Below, piece after piece: positions 60,961 through 64,000 of a stretch of 64,000 bases of DNA. Made by a program: the position numbers and the translations under genes. The stretch is from contig NC_045146.1 in NCBI RefSeq assembly GCF_008831285.2, positions 5,282,972 to 5,346,971 on the forward strand, given 5' to 3'. The notes below the pieces were generated by a model. That model did no database searches. It was not told where the DNA came from and worked only from the letters and a program-made list of their open reading frames with translations. How positions within the stretch are numbered: the first letter of the stretch is position 1; each line of letters opens with the position of its first letter. Source of the DNA: Nymphaea colorata (Eukaryota; Streptophyta; Magnoliopsida; Nymphaeales; Nymphaeaceae).

Positions 60961-61479
60961 TCATTTTTTTTTCTAGGCTTAAAGTATGTTTCTTTTGCAT
61001 TCATGCATAGTTGGTTGTTTCTAATTAAGATGTGAATGAACGGTTAGAACGAGTGCTTGGGCTAGAATTTAGTTGTTATCATTTTAATTTTTGATGTTGA
61101 GATTTGTCCAACCCGAGAAAACCCCTATGAATATGTATATATTAAAATGCATATTCATGGCATCCTTACATTTAGCATTGATTATTTCTCTTAATCACCC
61201 GATTAAGAATCCCAATGAGAGCTTTCTTATACTATCAACGTTTCATTCCATGCATATTTGATTTTCTTTTGTGCCGAATGGTAGGAGAAATAAGTTTCCT
61301 TGTAATAGATGAAATAACTATTATTTTACATGCTTATATAAAAATATTTTGATTCTTATTTTCAAAAAGATTTCAAAAATAAGAACCCTCCTCAATGAAG
61401 CAATGAAAACTTAGCCTAAGCTTAACCTATATAGAAAAATCAAAGTAAAAAATGCTTTAAGTTATCTGTTGACTTTAAT

Positions 61480-62120
61480 TTTCATATATGTATATGCATA
61501 TATATACATATATATCTATTTCTCTTTGTAAATCCTTCTCTTTCTCTTTTTGATTTGAAATCTTCTTTTTTAAACTTTCATATATATATGTCCCTCTCTC
61601 TCTCTAAATTATTTTTCTCCTTCTCCTTTTCTTTTTTATTTAAAATCTCATTTTCTAAACTTCCGTGTGTGTGTGTGTGTATATATATATATCCCTCTCT
61701 TTCTAAAATCTCTATTTTTATCCCTCTCTAAAAGCTTTCTCTATCTCCCTTCCTTTCTTTGATTTAAAATCTTCCTTTATAAACTTTCATATATGTATAT
61801 ATATCTCTTTCTTTCTAAAACCTCTTTCTCTCTCCCTAGAATCTCTCTCTCTCTCTATCCCCTTCTTTGGTTTAAAGTCATCTTTTATAAATTTTCATAC
61901 ATGTATATATATTAATATATATATGTGTGTGTTATATCACTTTTTTTTAAATCTTTCTCTAACCCCCTCTTTCTCATTTTAAAATCTCTCTCTCTATTTC
62001 TTTTGGCTTAGAATCATATTTTTTGAATGATCACATGTGTAACTGAATATACATATATACATACATATACATATATCATTTTATTTAAAATCATTCATCT
62101 CTTTCTTTTTTTTTTGCTTT
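61480..62120. repeat. Degenerate tandem repeat of CT-rich and (TA)n units
   Basis: Units of roughly 80-130 bp each carry 'gatttaaaatctt..tttataaactttcatatat' followed by 'gtatatatat' and 'cctctctctctc'. Recognisable copies start near 61551, 61638, 61761, 61869 and 62003, with a possible sixth near 62081. Confidence 0.7.
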
Positions 62121-63959
62121 CACTTATCCAAATATCTCTTTCTAAGACCTAAACATTTTAATTTTCATTTATTGACTTCATTAAGACCAAAATTTAAGTA
62201 ATAACCTAATGTTGGAACCATGTTTAATGGTCTACAACTTCATTCCACTTTTAAAAACATTTTCTTGTTTGAAATATGCAAACAAATATAAGAAATATGG
62301 ATATATGCGATAGTTCAAATACTTTTAGATGAATGTTATGGTAGGAATGAACAATTTATTTTTATAATATAGAATCAATGCATTCATGTGTAGTCACAAT
62401 CACTTGTAAAATTCACGAATGATCACAAACACATCTCTAAAAAAACATAAGCAAGATGAGATAGAGCTTTAGTTTGGTAGTAACCAAATTAGAGCAATAT
62501 CTCAAACCTACTTAAGGTTTTAAGAGAACACTAATTGACTTCAAAAGAAAATTTTCAAAATATCAACATTAGCTTTTGAAGATTTTCAAACACTACTTGT
62601 AAAGATTTCTTGATTTCAAAATTTCTTAAATAAAAAAAGGTTTACCTTTCTCAAATGATGTTTCAAAATTTTCTTATACAAAAGTCTTTGAGATATCAAT
62701 CTTCAAAACTATTTTCAAGCACCATAGCGCATTTAAGGCGAAGAAGATGTTTAAGTAAAAATGAAACGCATCAAGAATAAGCATAGCCCTTGTATTAGTT
62801 ACCCTCAGTAAATGTGCCAGGAATGACCCATCCTCATACCAAATGGTGAGTCCCTTTCTCTCTCTTTTCAAAACAAAAACCTTATTTTTTTTAAAGCACT
62901 CCAAAAACCAAAATAAATTTTGGGATGTAAACAATGTTTCTACGATGACAAATAGGATCACATCAAGGTTAATTCTTAGTACAATCCATAAATAAAGGAA
63001 CTATGGAAGAAAGTAGAAATACTTTGACACAGGGTAGATGCATATGGATTGAATGGATCAGATTCACCTATATTGAATAAGTTTCACTTTGTTTAGTCAG
63101 GTTTTGGACTATTCCATTCTTTTGGTTTTGTGCTGGATCCAAGATCCAAAGTGGCTAGGTAGCCCTATTTAGGGGTACATTTATTCTTTGATGGATTATT
63201 GTTCAATTGCTTAATCATGTTTAGCCTAATTTTGGTGCTTCTTTACATTATTCTCTTCATTTTTTTGTTTAATTAGTTTTCAAGTTTATTCAATCTATCT
63301 TCCCACAGGTTATTAGAGCAAGAACTTCTAATCAATTACATGATATTGGTATTAGAGCCACGTTCCTCCTCAATCTTCTTCATAACAAAATACTCAAAGA
63401 AACATGTGCACATGCATGTGTGTGTGTGCGGGTACATGCATGTGTATATGCATGTGCATGTGTACATGTATGTGTGCGTGTATGTATGTGGGTGTGTCTG
63501 CATGTGTATGTGTGGAAAGATAAGAAATGAGGATCTTTTACTAACATTTGCATTAGTTTCTATGCATTCCATGTGTAAATCAGGCAAAAGAAAAAGAAAT
63601 CAAGAGAAAATGACAGGAACAAGTTATGAAGATGATTTGATATGGTTATGCAAGACAATGTTGTGGATGCAAGAAAAAATGTTGTGTCTGACTAAGGATG
63701 TAACTAGAATTTTAAAAAGGATAGATTTGTACAATGAGAAGATGCTGCAAATCAAAAGCCAAGTATTGTCCAAACCTAAACGAAGAAAAGTGTGGTAGAT
63801 CTCAAAAGTATGTGGCTGATACATTTGCCATTGGTGAGGTGCCATCAAGGATGAGTGTCATACCTTTAGTCATGATGCAAACCTCTAATCACTGCATCAT
63901 ACTTGCACAAAACCAGGGTCAATACTTTCACAACGATGAGTGTCATATATATATATATA

Positions 63960-63990
<31 letters not shown>

Positions 63991-64000
63991 AAATTCTTTC
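62121..64000. other. Unassigned AT-rich DNA with TG and CT microsatellites
   Basis: A TG/TA-rich stretch (63405-63510), an (AT)n run at about 63946-63960 and (CT)n at 63961-63991. A primer-binding-site-like 'ttggtattagagcca' at 63345-63359 may mark a retrotransposon start on the + strand. The + strand frame ending at 63798 is partly low complexity (Met-His-Val-Cys) and its Lys-rich tail is not recognised. Confidence 0.35.

Noticed and set aside
63340-63798. 152-codon + strand frame
   Set aside because: The first half is translated TG/CA repeat and the second half has no recognisable motif; insufficient to call a gene.

Overview
The window is eukaryotic nuclear DNA from a flowering plant. It is AT-rich, with GT..AG introns, abundant TA/GA/CA microsatellites, and many degraded Ty1/Copia elements whose primer-binding sites match plant initiator tRNA-Met (tggtatcagagc or its complement). 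I cannot name the species from the sequence.

The one clearly intact host gene is on the + strand: a leucine-rich-repeat / malectin-like receptor kinase of the LRR-VIII-2 type. I traced 22 exons from 9865 to the stop codon at 43729. All 22 join in one reading frame of about 857 codons with consensus splice sites. Nine LRR exons lie in 9865-17636, four more LRR or post-LRR exons in 24576-26032, then a Cys-rich linker exon (36901), malectin-like exons (37069-37710), a transmembrane exon (37888), kinase exons (39235-40864) and a terminal exon (43523-43729). The exon or exons for the signal peptide and N-terminal cap were not found.

The gene is stretched to about 34 kb by transposons in its introns. 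An internally deleted Copia element (B, 13356-14478) sits in one intron. A second element (C, 17759-24492) sits in another and itself carries a DNA transposon. A third intron holds a large nested complex: element D at 26133-36832 with target duplication GTTAC, holding Copia E at 26929-32079, part of a further Copia F, and another DNA repeat. The last intron holds a repeat of the same DNA-repeat family. All the intronic Copia elements run antisense to the host gene.

Left flank (1-9.8 kb): 5' parts of two minus-strand Copia elements (gag, leader, LTR), a 3-kb unassigned repetitive insert with a purine-rich stretch, and a + strand LTR plus leader related to element E. Right flank (43.7-64 kb): possible exons of an unidentified minus-strand gene near 45.4-46.1 kb interrupted by a 242-bp MITE; a degenerate minus-strand Ty3/Gypsy integrase/chromodomain remnant (46.6-48.2 kb); an LTR with primer-binding site and a minus-strand gag remnant (48.3-49.4 kb); a hAT-like MITE (53126-53302); a decayed plastid 3-hydroxyacyl-ACP dehydratase (fabZ-like) copy next to the best-preserved Copia element G (about 54.1-58.9 kb); and finally simple repeats and unassigned AT-rich DNA.

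No RNA gene, CRISPR array or novel defence-type system was seen. The points of most interest are the intact reading frame through heavily loaded introns, the nested insertion history, a repeat family ending in CTATGTCAC with 8-bp target duplications, and the fabZ-like fragment abutting a Copia element that lacks a recognisable 3' LTR.
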